A stretch of DNA of 64,000 nucleotides, taken from Acidimicrobiia bacterium. Its GTDB lineage: Bacteria; Actinomycetota; Acidimicrobiia; IMCC26256; JAOSJM01. The stretch is from positions 496,001 to 560,000 of the forward strand of contig JAOSJM010000001.1 of the NCBI GenBank assembly GCA_027494165.1, in the 5' to 3' direction. The position numbers and the translations under genes were made by a program. Position 1 is the first letter of the stretch; each line of letters opens with the position of its first letter. A model generated the notes under the pieces. That model saw only the letters and a list, made by a program, of their open reading frames with translations, did no database searches and had not been told where the DNA came from. Below, in pieces: positions 1 through 8,892 of this stretch.

Positions 1-1
1 C

Positions 2-64
2 GCCCGCGCCGTCGCCGACGGCGAGGCCCGCTTCTGGGGCGTGGACCCCGGCGGGGGGAGTTGA
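2..64 (+). CDS. 3' end of an unidentified upstream gene (partial)
   Basis: An open frame enters from the left edge and ends at a TGA at 62-64, giving about 20 residues that end in GVDPGGGS. The stop lies 3 bp before the GTG of the sulfite reductase gene, so it is probably the preceding gene of the sulfur operon. Too little is present to name a family. Confidence 0.4.
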   Translation, partial: ARAVADGEARFWGVDPGGGS

Positions 65-67
65 GCG

Positions 68-1863
68 GTGGCCATCGACGTTCGCGAGCTGCGGGGCCGG
101 ACCCTCGATCCAGAGGTCTCGGCCGAGCTCGACACCTACGAGGCCACCCTGGGCGAGTACCTCGTCGGCGACCTCGATCCCGACGTGTTCCGGGTGTTCC
201 GTCTCACCCACGGGATCTACGGTCAGCGCCAGGGCGGTCACCACCAGATGGTCCGGGTCAAGGTGCCCCACGGCCGGCTCGATCCCGAGCAGCTCGAGGT
301 CCTCGCCCACGTCGCCGACGGGTACTCGCGAGGTTGGGGCCACCTCACGACCCGCCAGAACGTCCAGTTCCACTTCGTGGCCCTCGAGCGGACCCCCGAG
401 GTCCTCCGGTTGCTCGCCTCGGTGGGGCTCACGACCCGCGAGGCCTGCGGCGACACGGTCCGCAACGTGGCCGCCTGCCACCTGGCCGGCGCCTGCCCGT
501 TCGAGGTGCTGGACGTCACCCCGTGGGCCGAGGCCACGACCCGGCACCTCCTGCGGCACCCCTACGCCCAGCGGCTGCCCCGCAAGTTCAAGGTCAACTT
601 CTCGGGCTGCGCCACCGACTGCGGCCAGGCCATGTTCAACGACGTGGGTGTGGTCGCGGTCCGCCGCCCGCACCCCGACGGCACCGTGGAGGACGGCTTC
701 CGGGTCTTCGTGGCGGGCGGGCTGGGCGCGAACCCGCACCCCGCGCTCGCGCTCGAGGAGTTCACGCCCCGCGAGGACCTGCTCCCCACCGTCGAGGCGG
801 TCCTGCGCACCTTCGACCACGACGGCAACCGCGACAACAAGCTCCGGGCCCGCATGAAGTGGCTCGTCGACACTCTCGGCATCGACGAGGTTCGCCGCCG
901 CGTGCTGCGGGAGCGGCGCTTCCTGCGGGCGGTGTCGGGCTGGCCCGGCGGGATCCCCGCGGTCGTCGCCGAGCGGGGGGACGCGCCCGCGGGTGACGGC
1001 GCCGGCGGGGCCGGCACCCCGGACCTCGCGGCACCCGTCCGCTTCCGATCGGCCGACCCGTTCCAGCGCTGGGTGGACGCGAACGTCGTGCGGGGCGCCG
1101 GCCCGGGGGCGGGTGGCCCGGCCAGCGCGATCGCCCACGCGCCGCTCGGCGACCTGACCGCCGGTCAGTTCCGGGCCGTCGCCGACCTCCAACGGGAGCT
1201 CGGGCTCGACGTCCGGGTCACCAACCGCCAGAACCTCGTCCTGCGCGACGTTCGCGAGGAGGACCTGCGCACCCTCCACGGGCGCCTGACCGCGATGGGG
1301 ATGGCGACCCCCGGAGCCGAGCTCGCCCGCGACGTGGTGTCCTGCCCCGGGGCCGACACCTGCAACCTCGCCGTCACCCAGTCGCGGGGGCTCGCGCAGG
1401 CCATCGGCGCGGCCCTCGAGGATGCCGGCCTGGCCGACGTGGGCGGTGTGCGGGTGAACATCTCCGGCTGCACGAACTCGTGCGGGCAGCACCATGTCGC
1501 CGACATCGGGCTCTTCGGGCTCGAGCGGCGGGCGCACGGTCGCTCGGCCCCTGGCTACCAGCTCCTGCTGGGGGGACGGCTGGGGGAGACGGAGGTCGAG
1601 TTCGGACGGAAGGCGGTGAAGCTCCCGGCCAAGGCCGCGGCGCAGGCCGTCGTCGAGGTGGTCGGCCGCTTCGCGGCCGACCGGGAGGTAGGGAGACCTT
1701 CGGTGGCTGGCTCGAGCGGGCCGGAGGTGCCGCGGAGGTGGGTGCCGGGCTGGCCCACCTGGCCGAGCTGCTCCATCCCGACGACGCCCCCGGCCTGTAC
1801 GTGGACTTCGGCGAGACCGGTCCGTACGTCGTCGAGACCGGGCCGGGCGAGTGCGCCACCTGA
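68..1863 (+). CDS. ferredoxin-type sirohaem sulfite (or nitrite) reductase, frameshifted near its 3' end
   Basis: The protein has two pseudo-symmetric halves, as in ferredoxin-dependent assimilatory sulfite and nitrite reductases. The [4Fe-4S]-sirohaem ligands are visible as CPGADTC (about residues 426-432) and GCTNSC (C468 and C472). The first half carries the paired elements TTRQNVQFHF and GCATDCGQ. The cys genes downstream favour sulfite (to sulfide) over nitrite as substrate. The GTG start has GGGGGAG upstream. At about 1685-1696 one base appears to be missing: the original frame runs on into an arginine- and proline-rich tail, while the next frame gives a sensible C-terminus (LAHLAELLHPDDAPGLYVDF) stopping at 1863. 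Corrected length is about 598 residues, normal for the family. Substrate is inferred from context only. Confidence 0.88.
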
Positions 1864-1989
1864 CCGTGCTCTCCCGTCCCCCGTCCCCGAAGCCGAGAGA
1901 ACCCGGAGGCGTACGGAGATGCCGCCCTCGACCGAACCGATCATCCCCCGGCCGGCCCGCCCGACCGCACGCCGGTAGTCGGTGCGGCG

Positions 1990-2787
1990 ATGCTCGGACT
2001 CGACGTCGCGATCGGGATCGACCCGGGCCTCGTCCTGGCGGGAGCGATCGTGGGGCTCACGGTCGGCCTCACGGGCATGGGCGGCGGTGCGCTCATGACG
2101 CCGATGCTCGTGCTGCTCTTTGGAGTCCCGCCGCTCACGGCGGTGTCGAGCGACCTCGTCGTCTCGCTCGTGATGAAGCCCGTCGGTGGTGCGATCCACT
2201 GGCGGCGGGGCACCGTGCGGACCGACCTGGCGCGATGGCTGGTGGTGGGCTCGGTGCCCGCCGCCTTCGCCGGGGCCGCACTGGTGGGGACGATGGAGCC
2301 GGCAGGGGTCGAGGGGTGGCTACGGCGCGCGCTCGGCCTCGCCCTCGTGGCGTCGGCCGTCATGATGGTGATGCGAGCCCGGTTCGCGGCGGCTCGGGGG
2401 TCTGCGAGGGCTCCGGTCTCGAGCCCGGTGAGCCCGGCCCTCACGGTGGGCGTCGGCGCGATCGGGGGCTTCGTCGTCGGGCTCACGAGCGTCGGATCGG
2501 GAACGCTCGTGATCGTGCTCCTGATGTGGCTGTACCCCACCCTCACACCCGCCGAGCTGGTCGGGACGGACCTCGTCCAGGCCGTGCCCCTCGTCGGGGC
2601 GGCCGCCTTCGGTCATCTGCTCTTCGGCGAGGTGGTCTTCGCGCTCACGCTCTCGCTCCTCGTCGGCGGGATCCCCGGCGTGTACCTGGGGGCTCGGATG
2701 TCGGCGCGAGCTTCGCAGCGCGTGGTGCGCCCGGCGCTGCTCGCCGTGCTCCTGACCAGTGGCCTCAAGCTCCTCCAGGTGATCTGA
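1990..2787 (+). CDS. TSUP-family (TauE/SafE) sulfur-anion permease
   Basis: This 265-residue, strongly hydrophobic protein shows the two-repeat layout of TauE/SafE transporters. An N-terminal GLTVGLTGMGGGALMTP motif is mirrored by GGFVVGLTSVGSGTLVIVL at about residue 160. Members move sulfite, sulfonates, sulfate or related anions across the cytoplasmic membrane. Between sulfite reductase and cysH it most plausibly imports sulfate or exports excess sulfite, but direction and substrate cannot be read from sequence. The Shine-Dalgarno before the ATG is weak. It lies 126 bp after the corrected sulfite reductase stop and 64 bp before cysH, on the same strand, so co-transcription is likely. Confidence 0.85.
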   Translation: MLGLDVAIGIDPGLVLAGAIVGLTVGLTGMGGGALMTPMLVLLFGVPPLTAVSSDLVVSLVMKPVGGAIHWRRGTVRTDLARWLVVGSVPAAFAGAALVGTMEPAGVEGWLRRALGLALVASAVMMVMRARFAAARGSARAPVSSPVSPALTVGVGAIGGFVVGLTSVGSGTLVIVLLMWLYPTLTPAELVGTDLVQAVPLVGAAAFGHLLFGEVVFALTLSLLVGGIPGVYLGARMSARASQRVVRPALLAVLLTSGLKLLQVI

Positions 2788-2851
2788 GCGACCGGACCAT
2801 GAACCCCCGGCCCACTCCGCACCGTCCGTCCCACCCGACCGAGGAGACCCG

Positions 2852-3538
2852 ATGGCCGGACCTCTCGTGACCCCGCCCGATCCGACCGTGCCGGTGGACC
2901 GGTTCGAGGCCGCCGACCCCGCCGAGATCGTCGAATGGGCCGCGCGGCGGTTCGGCGAGGATCTCGTCGTCACCGCCAGCTTCGAGGACGCCGTCCTCGT
3001 GGACCTCGTGGCCCAGGTCGCACCTCGTTCGCGGATCGTCTTCCTCGACACCCAGTACCACTTCGCGGAGACGCTCTGGTACGTCGAAGAGCTCCGCAGA
3101 CGCTTCCGGTTGAGGCTCGAGATCGTGCGGCCCGCGCCGAACGTGATCCCCGACAACCAGTGGCAGGAAGACGTCGAGAGCTGCTGTGCCCGACGGAAGG
3201 TGGAGCCGCTGGCCCGTGCGTTGGCCGGCCAGGCCGCGTGGATGACCGGGATCCGGCGAGCCGACGGCCCGACGCGGGCCGGCGTGCCGATCGTGTCCTG
3301 GGACCCGGCCCGATCCGTGGTGAAGGTCAACCCGCTGGCCCGCTGGTCGGACGAGGACGTGGCGGCTCACCAACGGGCTCGCGACCTGCCCCTGCACCCC
3401 CTGACCGATCGCGGGTACCGGTCGATCGGTTGCTGGCCGTGCACCCGGCCGGTGGCACCGGGCGAGGACCGGCGGGCCGGCCGCTGGACCGGCCTGGCCA
3501 AGACCGAGTGCGGCCTGCACATCGAGGAGCGACCATGA
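2852..3538 (+). CDS. cysH: thioredoxin-dependent APS reductase (CysH family, [4Fe-4S] type)
   Basis: This 228-residue PP-loop reductase has the iron-sulfur signature of APS reductases: a Cys-Cys pair at 111-112 and CWPC at 194-197. The catalytic C-terminal motif KTECGLH places the nucleophile at about Cys220. Enzymes with this four-cysteine set reduce adenylylsulfate directly to sulfite; PAPS-specific relatives lack the cluster. No APS kinase is seen in the window, which fits a direct APS route from CysDN. The ATG at 2852 follows GAGGAG. The stop overlaps the cysD start as ATGA (3535-3538), implying translational coupling. Confidence 0.94.
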   Translation: MAGPLVTPPDPTVPVDRFEAADPAEIVEWAARRFGEDLVVTASFEDAVLVDLVAQVAPRSRIVFLDTQYHFAETLWYVEELRRRFRLRLEIVRPAPNVIPDNQWQEDVESCCARRKVEPLARALAGQAAWMTGIRRADGPTRAGVPIVSWDPARSVVKVNPLARWSDEDVAAHQRARDLPLHPLTDRGYRSIGCWPCTRPVAPGEDRRAGRWTGLAKTECGLHIEERP

Positions 3539-4566
3539 GCGACGTCTCCCTGGACCCCCCGGCCTTCACCACTCCCCAGGAAGTGGTTCCCGCACCTGGC
3601 CCGGTCAGCCCGGCCGATCGGCTCGACCCGTGGCTCGAGTTGGCCGAGCCCCCCGCCGGGCGACCCGACGGGCTCGATCACCTCGCTTCGCTCGAAGCCG
3701 AGGCGATCACGGTGTTCCGCGAGGTCGCGGCGGAGTGCGAGCGACCCGTGCTGCTGTTCTCGGGGGGAAAGGACTCGGCTGTGCTCCTGCGCCTGGCGGA
3801 CAAGGCGTTCCGGCCCGGCCGGTTCCCCTTCCCCGTCCTGCACGTCGACACCGGCCACAACTTCCCCGAGACGATCGCCTTCCGCGACCGGCGGGTGGCC
3901 GAGCTCGGGGAGCAGCTCCTCGTCGCCTCGGTGCAGGAGTCCATCGACCGGGGCCGGGTGGTCGAGGAGACCGGCCCCCGGGCGAGCCGCAACCGCCTCC
4001 AGAGCGTCACCCTGCTCGACGCCCTCGCCGAGCACGGCTTCGACGCGGCGTTCGGCGGCGGGAGGCGCGACGAGGACAAGGCGCGGGCCAAGGAGCGGAT
4101 CCTCAGCTTCCGGGACGAGTTCGGCCAGTGGGAGCCGCGCCGCCAGCGGCCCGAGCCGTGGGGGGTGCTCAACACCCGGATCCGTCCTGGTGAGCACCTG
4201 CGGGTCTTCCCGATCTCCAACTGGACCGAGGTCGACGTATGGCGGTACGTGGAGCGCGAAGGCCTCGACCTGCCCGGGATCTACTTCGCCCACGAGCGCG
4301 AGGTGTTCGAACGGGACGGGATGCTCCTCGCCACGGGCGGTCCCATCACGCTGTTGCCGGGCGAGGAGCCGTTCACCGCCACGGTCCGCTACCGGACCGT
4401 GGGCGACATGACCTGCACCGGCGCGGTCCGCTCCACCGCCCGCACCGTGGCCGAGGTGATCGCCGAGGTCGCCGCCAGCCGGGTGACCGAGCGGGGCGCG
4501 ACCCGAGCCGACGACGCGTTCAGCGAGACGTCGATGGAGGACCGCAAGCGCGAGGGGTACTTCTGA
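3535..4566 (+). CDS. cysD: sulfate adenylyltransferase subunit 2
   Basis: The protein has 343 residues with the PP-loop motif SGGKDSA at about 77-83, followed by HVDTGHNFPET and the arginine-rich GGGRRDEDKARAKER segment typical of CysD. It adenylylates sulfate from ATP, driven by the GTPase CysN, to make APS in the cytoplasm. The start overlaps cysH as ATGA, and its TGA overlaps the cysN ATG at 4566. About 40 extra N-terminal residues, rich in proline, precede the core and make it longer than typical CysD. An internal start is possible, but the overlap supports this one. Confidence 0.95.
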   Translation: MSDVSLDPPAFTTPQEVVPAPGPVSPADRLDPWLELAEPPAGRPDGLDHLASLEAEAITVFREVAAECERPVLLFSGGKDSAVLLRLADKAFRPGRFPFPVLHVDTGHNFPETIAFRDRRVAELGEQLLVASVQESIDRGRVVEETGPRASRNRLQSVTLLDALAEHGFDAAFGGGRRDEDKARAKERILSFRDEFGQWEPRRQRPEPWGVLNTRIRPGEHLRVFPISNWTEVDVWRYVEREGLDLPGIYFAHEREVFERDGMLLATGGPITLLPGEEPFTATVRYRTVGDMTCTGAVRSTARTVAEVIAEVAASRVTERGATRADDAFSETSMEDRKREGYF

Positions 4567-5852
4567 TGCTCGAACCGGCGACCCGCCGGCGGTCGCTGCT
4601 GCGGATCGCGACGGCGGGCTCGGTTGACGACGGGAAGTCCACACTCATCGGCCGGCTCCTGCACGACACGAAGACGCTGCTCGAGGACCAGCTGGGCGCG
4701 CTCGAGCGGGCCAGCGCCCGCCGGGGCCAGGGCGTCACCGACCTCGCCCTGGTGACGGACGGCCTGCGGGCCGAGCGCGAGCAGGGCATCACCATCGATG
4801 TCGCCTACCGGTTCTTCTCCACGCCCGCGCGCTCGTTCATCCTGGCCGACACGCCCGGGCACGCCCAGTACACCCGCAACATGGTCACCGGCGCCTCGAC
4901 GGCGGACGTGGCCGTCGTGCTCGTCGACGTTCGCCACGGCGTGGTCGAGCAGACCCGCCGGCACGTCTACGTCGCCGCCCTCCTCGGGGTCGGAGCGCTC
5001 GTCGTGGCCGTGAACAAGATGGATCTCGTCGGCTGGGACGAGCACGTCTTCGAGGCCGTCGCCGGCGAAGTCGCTGCCTATGTGGCTGGCCTGCCCTTCC
5101 CGGTCCCCGTCCGGGCCGTGCCGGTCTCGGCGCTCCATGGCGACAACGTGGTGGAGCTCTCAGCGCGGATGCCCTGGTACGAAGGGCCGAGCCTCCTGGC
5201 GGTGCTCGAGGCGATCGACGTCGGACGTGACCGCGATCACGGCGGCGTCGGCGCCCGCCTCCCGGTGCAGTGGGTGATCCGCCCACCCGACCACCCCGAC
5301 CGCCGGGGCTACGCGGGGCAGCTCGCCGGCGGCGTGCTCGCCCCCGGCGACGCGGTCGTGGTGCTCCCGGCGGGGATCCCCACCACGGTCGTCGCGGTGG
5401 AAACGGCCGACGGGCCGCTCCACCGCGCCATGCCCGGCCAGGCGGTGACGGTCCGGCTGGCCGACCACGTCGACGTCGGCCGAGGCGACACCGTCGCCGC
5501 GGTCGGCCCGGGGGTGCGGCTGCCCCTCGTCGGCACCGAGGTCGAGGCCGACGTGTGCTGGATGGCCGAGTCGCCCCTGTGGCCCCGCAGCCGCCACCTC
5601 GTGAAGCACACGACCCGCACGGTGCGGGCTCTCGTGAGCGATCTGGTCCACCGCATCGACGTCGACGCGCTCGTGCCCCGGGCTGCTCCGGCGCGGCTCG
5701 ACCTCAACGACCTGGGCCGGGTGCGCCTGCGGGTGGCGACTCCGATCGTGGCCGACCCCTACGAGGTGAGCCGGGTCACCGGCCGGTTCGTGGTGGTCGA
5801 CGAGGCCAGCAACGCCACGGCCGCCGCGGGGATGATCCGCTCCGTGCGCTGA
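4566..5852 (+). CDS. cysN: sulfate adenylyltransferase subunit 1 (GTPase)
   Basis: This 428-residue EF-Tu-like GTPase carries the P-loop GSVDDGKST (about 18-26), the switch region EREQGITIDVAYRFF, DTPGHAQYT and the guanine-specificity motif NKMD. It couples GTP hydrolysis to APS formation by CysD. Two beta-barrel domains follow the G domain, and the protein ends with the usual RFVVVDEASNATAAAGMI motif. There is no C-terminal APS kinase (CysC) domain, which matches the APS-reducing type of CysH upstream. Start and previous stop share one base (TGATG). It is the last gene of the operon; a hairpin repeat array follows within 15 bp. Confidence 0.95.
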   Translation: MLEPATRRRSLLRIATAGSVDDGKSTLIGRLLHDTKTLLEDQLGALERASARRGQGVTDLALVTDGLRAEREQGITIDVAYRFFSTPARSFILADTPGHAQYTRNMVTGASTADVAVVLVDVRHGVVEQTRRHVYVAALLGVGALVVAVNKMDLVGWDEHVFEAVAGEVAAYVAGLPFPVPVRAVPVSALHGDNVVELSARMPWYEGPSLLAVLEAIDVGRDRDHGGVGARLPVQWVIRPPDHPDRRGYAGQLAGGVLAPGDAVVVLPAGIPTTVVAVETADGPLHRAMPGQAVTVRLADHVDVGRGDTVAAVGPGVRLPLVGTEVEADVCWMAESPLWPRSRHLVKHTTRTVRALVSDLVHRIDVDALVPRAAPARLDLNDLGRVRLRVATPIVADPYEVSRVTGRFVVVDEASNATAAAGMIRSVR

Positions 5853-5864
5853 CGAGGTTGATGC

Positions 5865-6102
5865 GGTCTCGGGTGCCTCTACCCCCGCTGGGCGACGGTA
5901 TCGGCACCCGGGACGCCGTGGGGCCGGTCTCGGTGCCGTTACCCGCCGCTGGGCGACGGTATCGGCACCCGGGACGACGCCGTGGGGCCGGTCTCGGGTG
6001 CCGTTACCCCCGCTGGGCGACGGTATCGGCACCCGGGACGCCGTGGGGCCGGTCTCGGGTGCCTCTACCCCCGCTGAGCGACGGTATCGGCACCCGGGAC
6101 GC
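5865..6102. repeat. tandem array of about 61-bp hairpin units (three full, one partial)
   Basis: Units begin with GGTCTCGG at 5865, 5926, 5990 and 6051, giving lengths of 61, 64 and 61 bp and a final partial unit. Each holds an imperfect inverted repeat, CGGGTGCCGTTACC versus GGTATCGGCACCCG, around a loop with GCTGGGCGACG. The array fills the 263 bp between convergent cysN and the SDR gene. A shared bidirectional terminator or a REP-like repeat cluster both fit. I see no coding capacity and did not find this unit elsewhere in the window. Confidence 0.85.
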
Positions 6103-6115
6103 AGATGGCGCGGGC

Positions 6116-7078
6116 CTAGCCGGGCAGGGCGCCCTGGCGGGTCAGGAACTCGGTCGTGAACTGGTCGAGAAGGGTCCCCGCCGACGCGACCTCGGGCCGG
6201 CCCTCGAGCAGCTTCGGGGCCTCGGCCTGCAGCGCGCCCACCGTCCAGCGGTCGTCGGATCTCACCACGTCGCCGAGCGTCCAGCCCTGGAAGAGCCCGA
6301 CCTCGGTCCCGGCCACGTGGAACACACCCCCGTTGAACGGGCAGCCCTCCGTGGAGAGGTAGGCCACGAGCGGCGAGACGTTCGCCGGGTTCCACACGTC
6401 GAAGCGGCTCGCGTCCTCGGGCTCGGCCACGACCTGGTCCATGCCGGGGGTCTGGAGCGTGAGGCGGGTGCGGGCCAGCGGGGCGATCGCGTTGGCGCGC
6501 ACGCCGTAGCGGGCCAGCTCCATGGCGCAGATGATCGTGAAGGCGGCGATGCCGGCCTTGGCCGCGCCGTAGTTGGTCTGGCCGAAGTTGCCGAGGAGGC
6601 CCGCACCCGAGGAGGTGTTCACGATGGCGGCCTTCACCTCCTTGCCCGCCTTGACCTGCTCGCGCCAGTACGCCGCCGCGAACCGGGTGGGGCAGAAGTG
6701 GCCCTTGAGGTGCACGGCCATCACCGCGTCCCACTCGGCCTCGGTCATGTTCACCAGCACCCGGTCGCGCAGGATCCCGGCGTTGTTCACGAGGACGTGC
6801 AGATCGCCGAAGGTCTCGATCGCGGTGTTCACGAGGCGCTGGGCGCCCTCCCAGTCCGCGACGCTGTCGACGTTGGCGACGGCCTCGCCGCCCATCTCCC
6901 GGATCTCGTCCACGACGAGCTGGGCCGGGGCCCGGTCCTCGCCGGTGCCGTCGATGTCGCCGCCGAGATCGTTCACGACGACCTTCGCGCCCTCGGACGC
7001 GAACAGCAGGGCGTGCTCCCGTCCGATGCCGCGCCCGGCGCCGGTGATGATGGCGACACGTCCGTCGAGTGCTCCCAT
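6116..7078 (-). CDS. SDR-family dehydrogenase, (3R)-hydroxyacyl-CoA dehydrogenase-like
   Basis: This 320-residue short-chain dehydrogenase has the NAD(P)-binding TGAGRGIG, the NNAG motif, a catalytic-serine region (NTSSGAG) and YGAAK as the Tyr-Lys pair. The loop NDLGGDIDGTGED after the first strand resembles the dehydrogenase domain of peroxisomal multifunctional enzyme type 2 and its mycobacterial homologues, pointing to 3-hydroxyacyl-CoA oxidation. The chosen ATG (7078) is preceded by GGGAGGGG; the longer open frame upstream looks non-coding. The C-terminal region after about residue 230 is longer than in simple SDRs. Neighbouring acyl-CoA genes support a beta-oxidation role. Confidence 0.82.
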   Translation of the reverse strand: MGALDGRVAIITGAGRGIGREHALLFASEGAKVVVNDLGGDIDGTGEDRAPAQLVVDEIREMGGEAVANVDSVADWEGAQRLVNTAIETFGDLHVLVNNAGILRDRVLVNMTEAEWDAVMAVHLKGHFCPTRFAAAYWREQVKAGKEVKAAIVNTSSGAGLLGNFGQTNYGAAKAGIAAFTIICAMELARYGVRANAIAPLARTRLTLQTPGMDQVVAEPEDASRFDVWNPANVSPLVAYLSTEGCPFNGGVFHVAGTEVGLFQGWTLGDVVRSDDRWTVGALQAEAPKLLEGRPEVASAGTLLDQFTTEFLTRQGALPG

Positions 7079-7262
7079 GGTCCCCTCCCGTGTCGGGTCG
7101 TCGGTCGGTTCCGGCGGCCGAGCCGCCCTCGTCGTGCTCGTTCCGTTGTCGGCCCCGATCCTGCCCCCTGCGACAGACCCCTGCCGCATCGGCGGCCACT
7201 CGGGGTGGTCCGCGCGACCGGGACGTGCGCCGTCCGCCGGGGACGGTCGGCGCACGGGCCGG

Positions 7263-8822
7263 TCAGTGGACCGCCCGCTCCTGACCCTCCCAGTAGGGCG
7301 CCCGGAGCTCGCGCTTGAGGATCTTGCCCGACGGGTTGCGGGGCAGCTCGTCGGCCCAGGCCACCGAGGTCGGGCACTTGTAGTGGGCGAGGTGCTCGCG
7401 GGCGTGGGCGACGAGCTCGGCCTCGGTCGCCTCGATCCCCGGGGCCCGCACGACGATGGCCTTCACCGCCTCCCCCCAGCGGTCGTCGGGCACCCCGATC
7501 ACGGCGACGTCGGCGACACCCGGGTGGGTCATGAGCACGTTCTCCACCTCGATCGGGTACACGTTCTCGCCGCCCGTGATGATCATGTCCTTCACCCGGT
7601 CCTGGATGAACAGGTAGCCGTGCTCGTCGAGGTACCCGGCGTCCCCCGAGCGGAACCACCCGTCGGGGGTGATCGACCCGGCCGTGTCCTCGGGCCGGTT
7701 CCAGTACCCCCGCATCACCTGGCCCGAGCGGATCCAGACCTCGCCCACGGCGCCGGTGGGGACGTCGGCACCGGTGCCCGGGTCGACGATCCGCAGCTCG
7801 ACGCCCGGCATGGCGACCCCGGCCGCGCGCAGGCGCTCGGGGCTGGGGCCGTCGGGGTGGTGGTCGGCGGCCGGGAGCATCACGACAGCCCCGGTGGTCT
7901 CGCTCAGCCCGTAGGCCTGGGAGAACTCGCAGCCGAAGGTCTCGATGGCCCGGACGAGCACCTCGCGGGTGATGGGTGACGCCCCGTAGACGACGGTCCG
8001 CAGGCTCGAGAAGTCGGTCTCGGTCACGCCGGGGGTGGCCATGAGGAGCTGCATCACCGCCGGGACGAAGATCGTGTGGGTGATGCGGTGCTCGGGGACG
8101 GCGGCGAGGATCGCCGCCGGGTCGACCGCGCGCAGCAGCACGTTGTGGGCTCCGAGGTACAGACCGACGAGCCCCCAGCCGCTGCCGGCGATGTGGAACA
8201 GGGGCATCACGACGAGGCTCACCGACTCGGGCCCGAAGCCCCACTCGGCCGACGCGTAGGGGACGAGGGCGAAGAGGTTGCGGTGGGGGATCATGGCCCC
8301 CTTGGGCAGACCGGTCGTCCCCGAGGTGTAGACGAGCATGGCCACGTCGTCCGGGGCGACCTCGACGTCGGGGTCGTCGGCCGGGCGGTCTCCGATCCAG
8401 GCCTCGTAGCCCGGGTGGCGGGGGTGGTCGCCCAGCACCACGACCCGCCGCACGGACTCGAGCTCGGGCTCCATCTCGTCGAGCGCGGGCAGCAGGTCGG
8501 TCCCGACGACGAGCACGGACGCCTGGGAGTCGTTGAGGATCCACGCCATCTCCGAGGGGTGCAGGCGCCAGTTCACGGCCACGCTCACGGCCCCGACCTT
8601 GCCCCCGCCGAGCAGGACCTCGAAGTACTCCGGTGAGTTGTGGTCGAGGAAGGCCACCCGGTCGCCGGGCCCGACCCCCTCGCCGATCAGGGCGTTGGCC
8701 ACCCGGCTGGCGCGCGCGTCGAGCTCGGCGTAGCTGGTCGAGCGCTCCTGGTAGGTGATGGCGGGCCGGTCGCCACGGTCGGCGGCCCGGGCCCTGATCA
8801 TCCCGCCGAGGGTGAGGTCCAT
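7263..8822 (-). CDS. AMP-forming long-chain acyl-CoA ligase (FadD-like)
   Basis: The 519-residue adenylate-forming enzyme shows the P-loop-like VYTSGTTGLPKG at about 170, the AYGLSETTG region, the hinge SGDAGYLDEHGYLFIQDR and the C-terminal NPSGKILKRELR with the catalytic lysine. It should activate a carboxylic acid to its CoA thioester with ATP; chain length and structure of the acid cannot be told. The ATG lies 43 bp downstream of a strong palindromic operator candidate (core 8865-8880). It ends 184 bp before the SDR gene on the same strand, so the two may be co-transcribed. Confidence 0.9.
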   Translation of the reverse strand: MDLTLGGMIRARAADRGDRPAITYQERSTSYAELDARASRVANALIGEGVGPGDRVAFLDHNSPEYFEVLLGGGKVGAVSVAVNWRLHPSEMAWILNDSQASVLVVGTDLLPALDEMEPELESVRRVVVLGDHPRHPGYEAWIGDRPADDPDVEVAPDDVAMLVYTSGTTGLPKGAMIPHRNLFALVPYASAEWGFGPESVSLVVMPLFHIAGSGWGLVGLYLGAHNVLLRAVDPAAILAAVPEHRITHTIFVPAVMQLLMATPGVTETDFSSLRTVVYGASPITREVLVRAIETFGCEFSQAYGLSETTGAVVMLPAADHHPDGPSPERLRAAGVAMPGVELRIVDPGTGADVPTGAVGEVWIRSGQVMRGYWNRPEDTAGSITPDGWFRSGDAGYLDEHGYLFIQDRVKDMIITGGENVYPIEVENVLMTHPGVADVAVIGVPDDRWGEAVKAIVVRAPGIEATEAELVAHAREHLAHYKCPTSVAWADELPRNPSGKILKRELRAPYWEGQERAVH

Positions 8823-8856
8823 GGCTCCTCCATGAGGGTGCGGTGCGGGCGCGGGC

Positions 8857-8888
8857 GATCGTGGGTGAACCGTCGTTCACCCACGATC
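8857..8888. promoter_or_regulatory. operator candidate S1 (perfect 14-bp inverted repeat)
   Basis: Arms GATCGTGGGTGAAC (8857-8870) and GTTCACCCACGATC (8875-8888) flank a CGTC spacer. The core GTGAACCGTCGTTCAC (8865-8880) is the best match to the motif found at nine other promoters in this window. It sits 43 bp before the ligase ATG. A terminator for the MFS gene ending at 8893 is an alternative, but there is no T-run. Confidence 0.7.
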
Positions 8889-8892
8889 GACG

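Noticed and set aside
1700..1978. C-terminal extension of sulfite reductase in the original frame to a stop at 1978
   Set aside because: The extension is proline- and arginine-rich and overlaps the real C-terminus in the next frame, which ends at 1863. A one-base loss explains both.
5160..7199. Very long open frames opposite or across cysN, the SDR gene and many other genes
   Set aside because: High G+C removes stops from all frames. These frames are arginine-, proline- and glycine-rich, lack family motifs and lie opposite clear genes.
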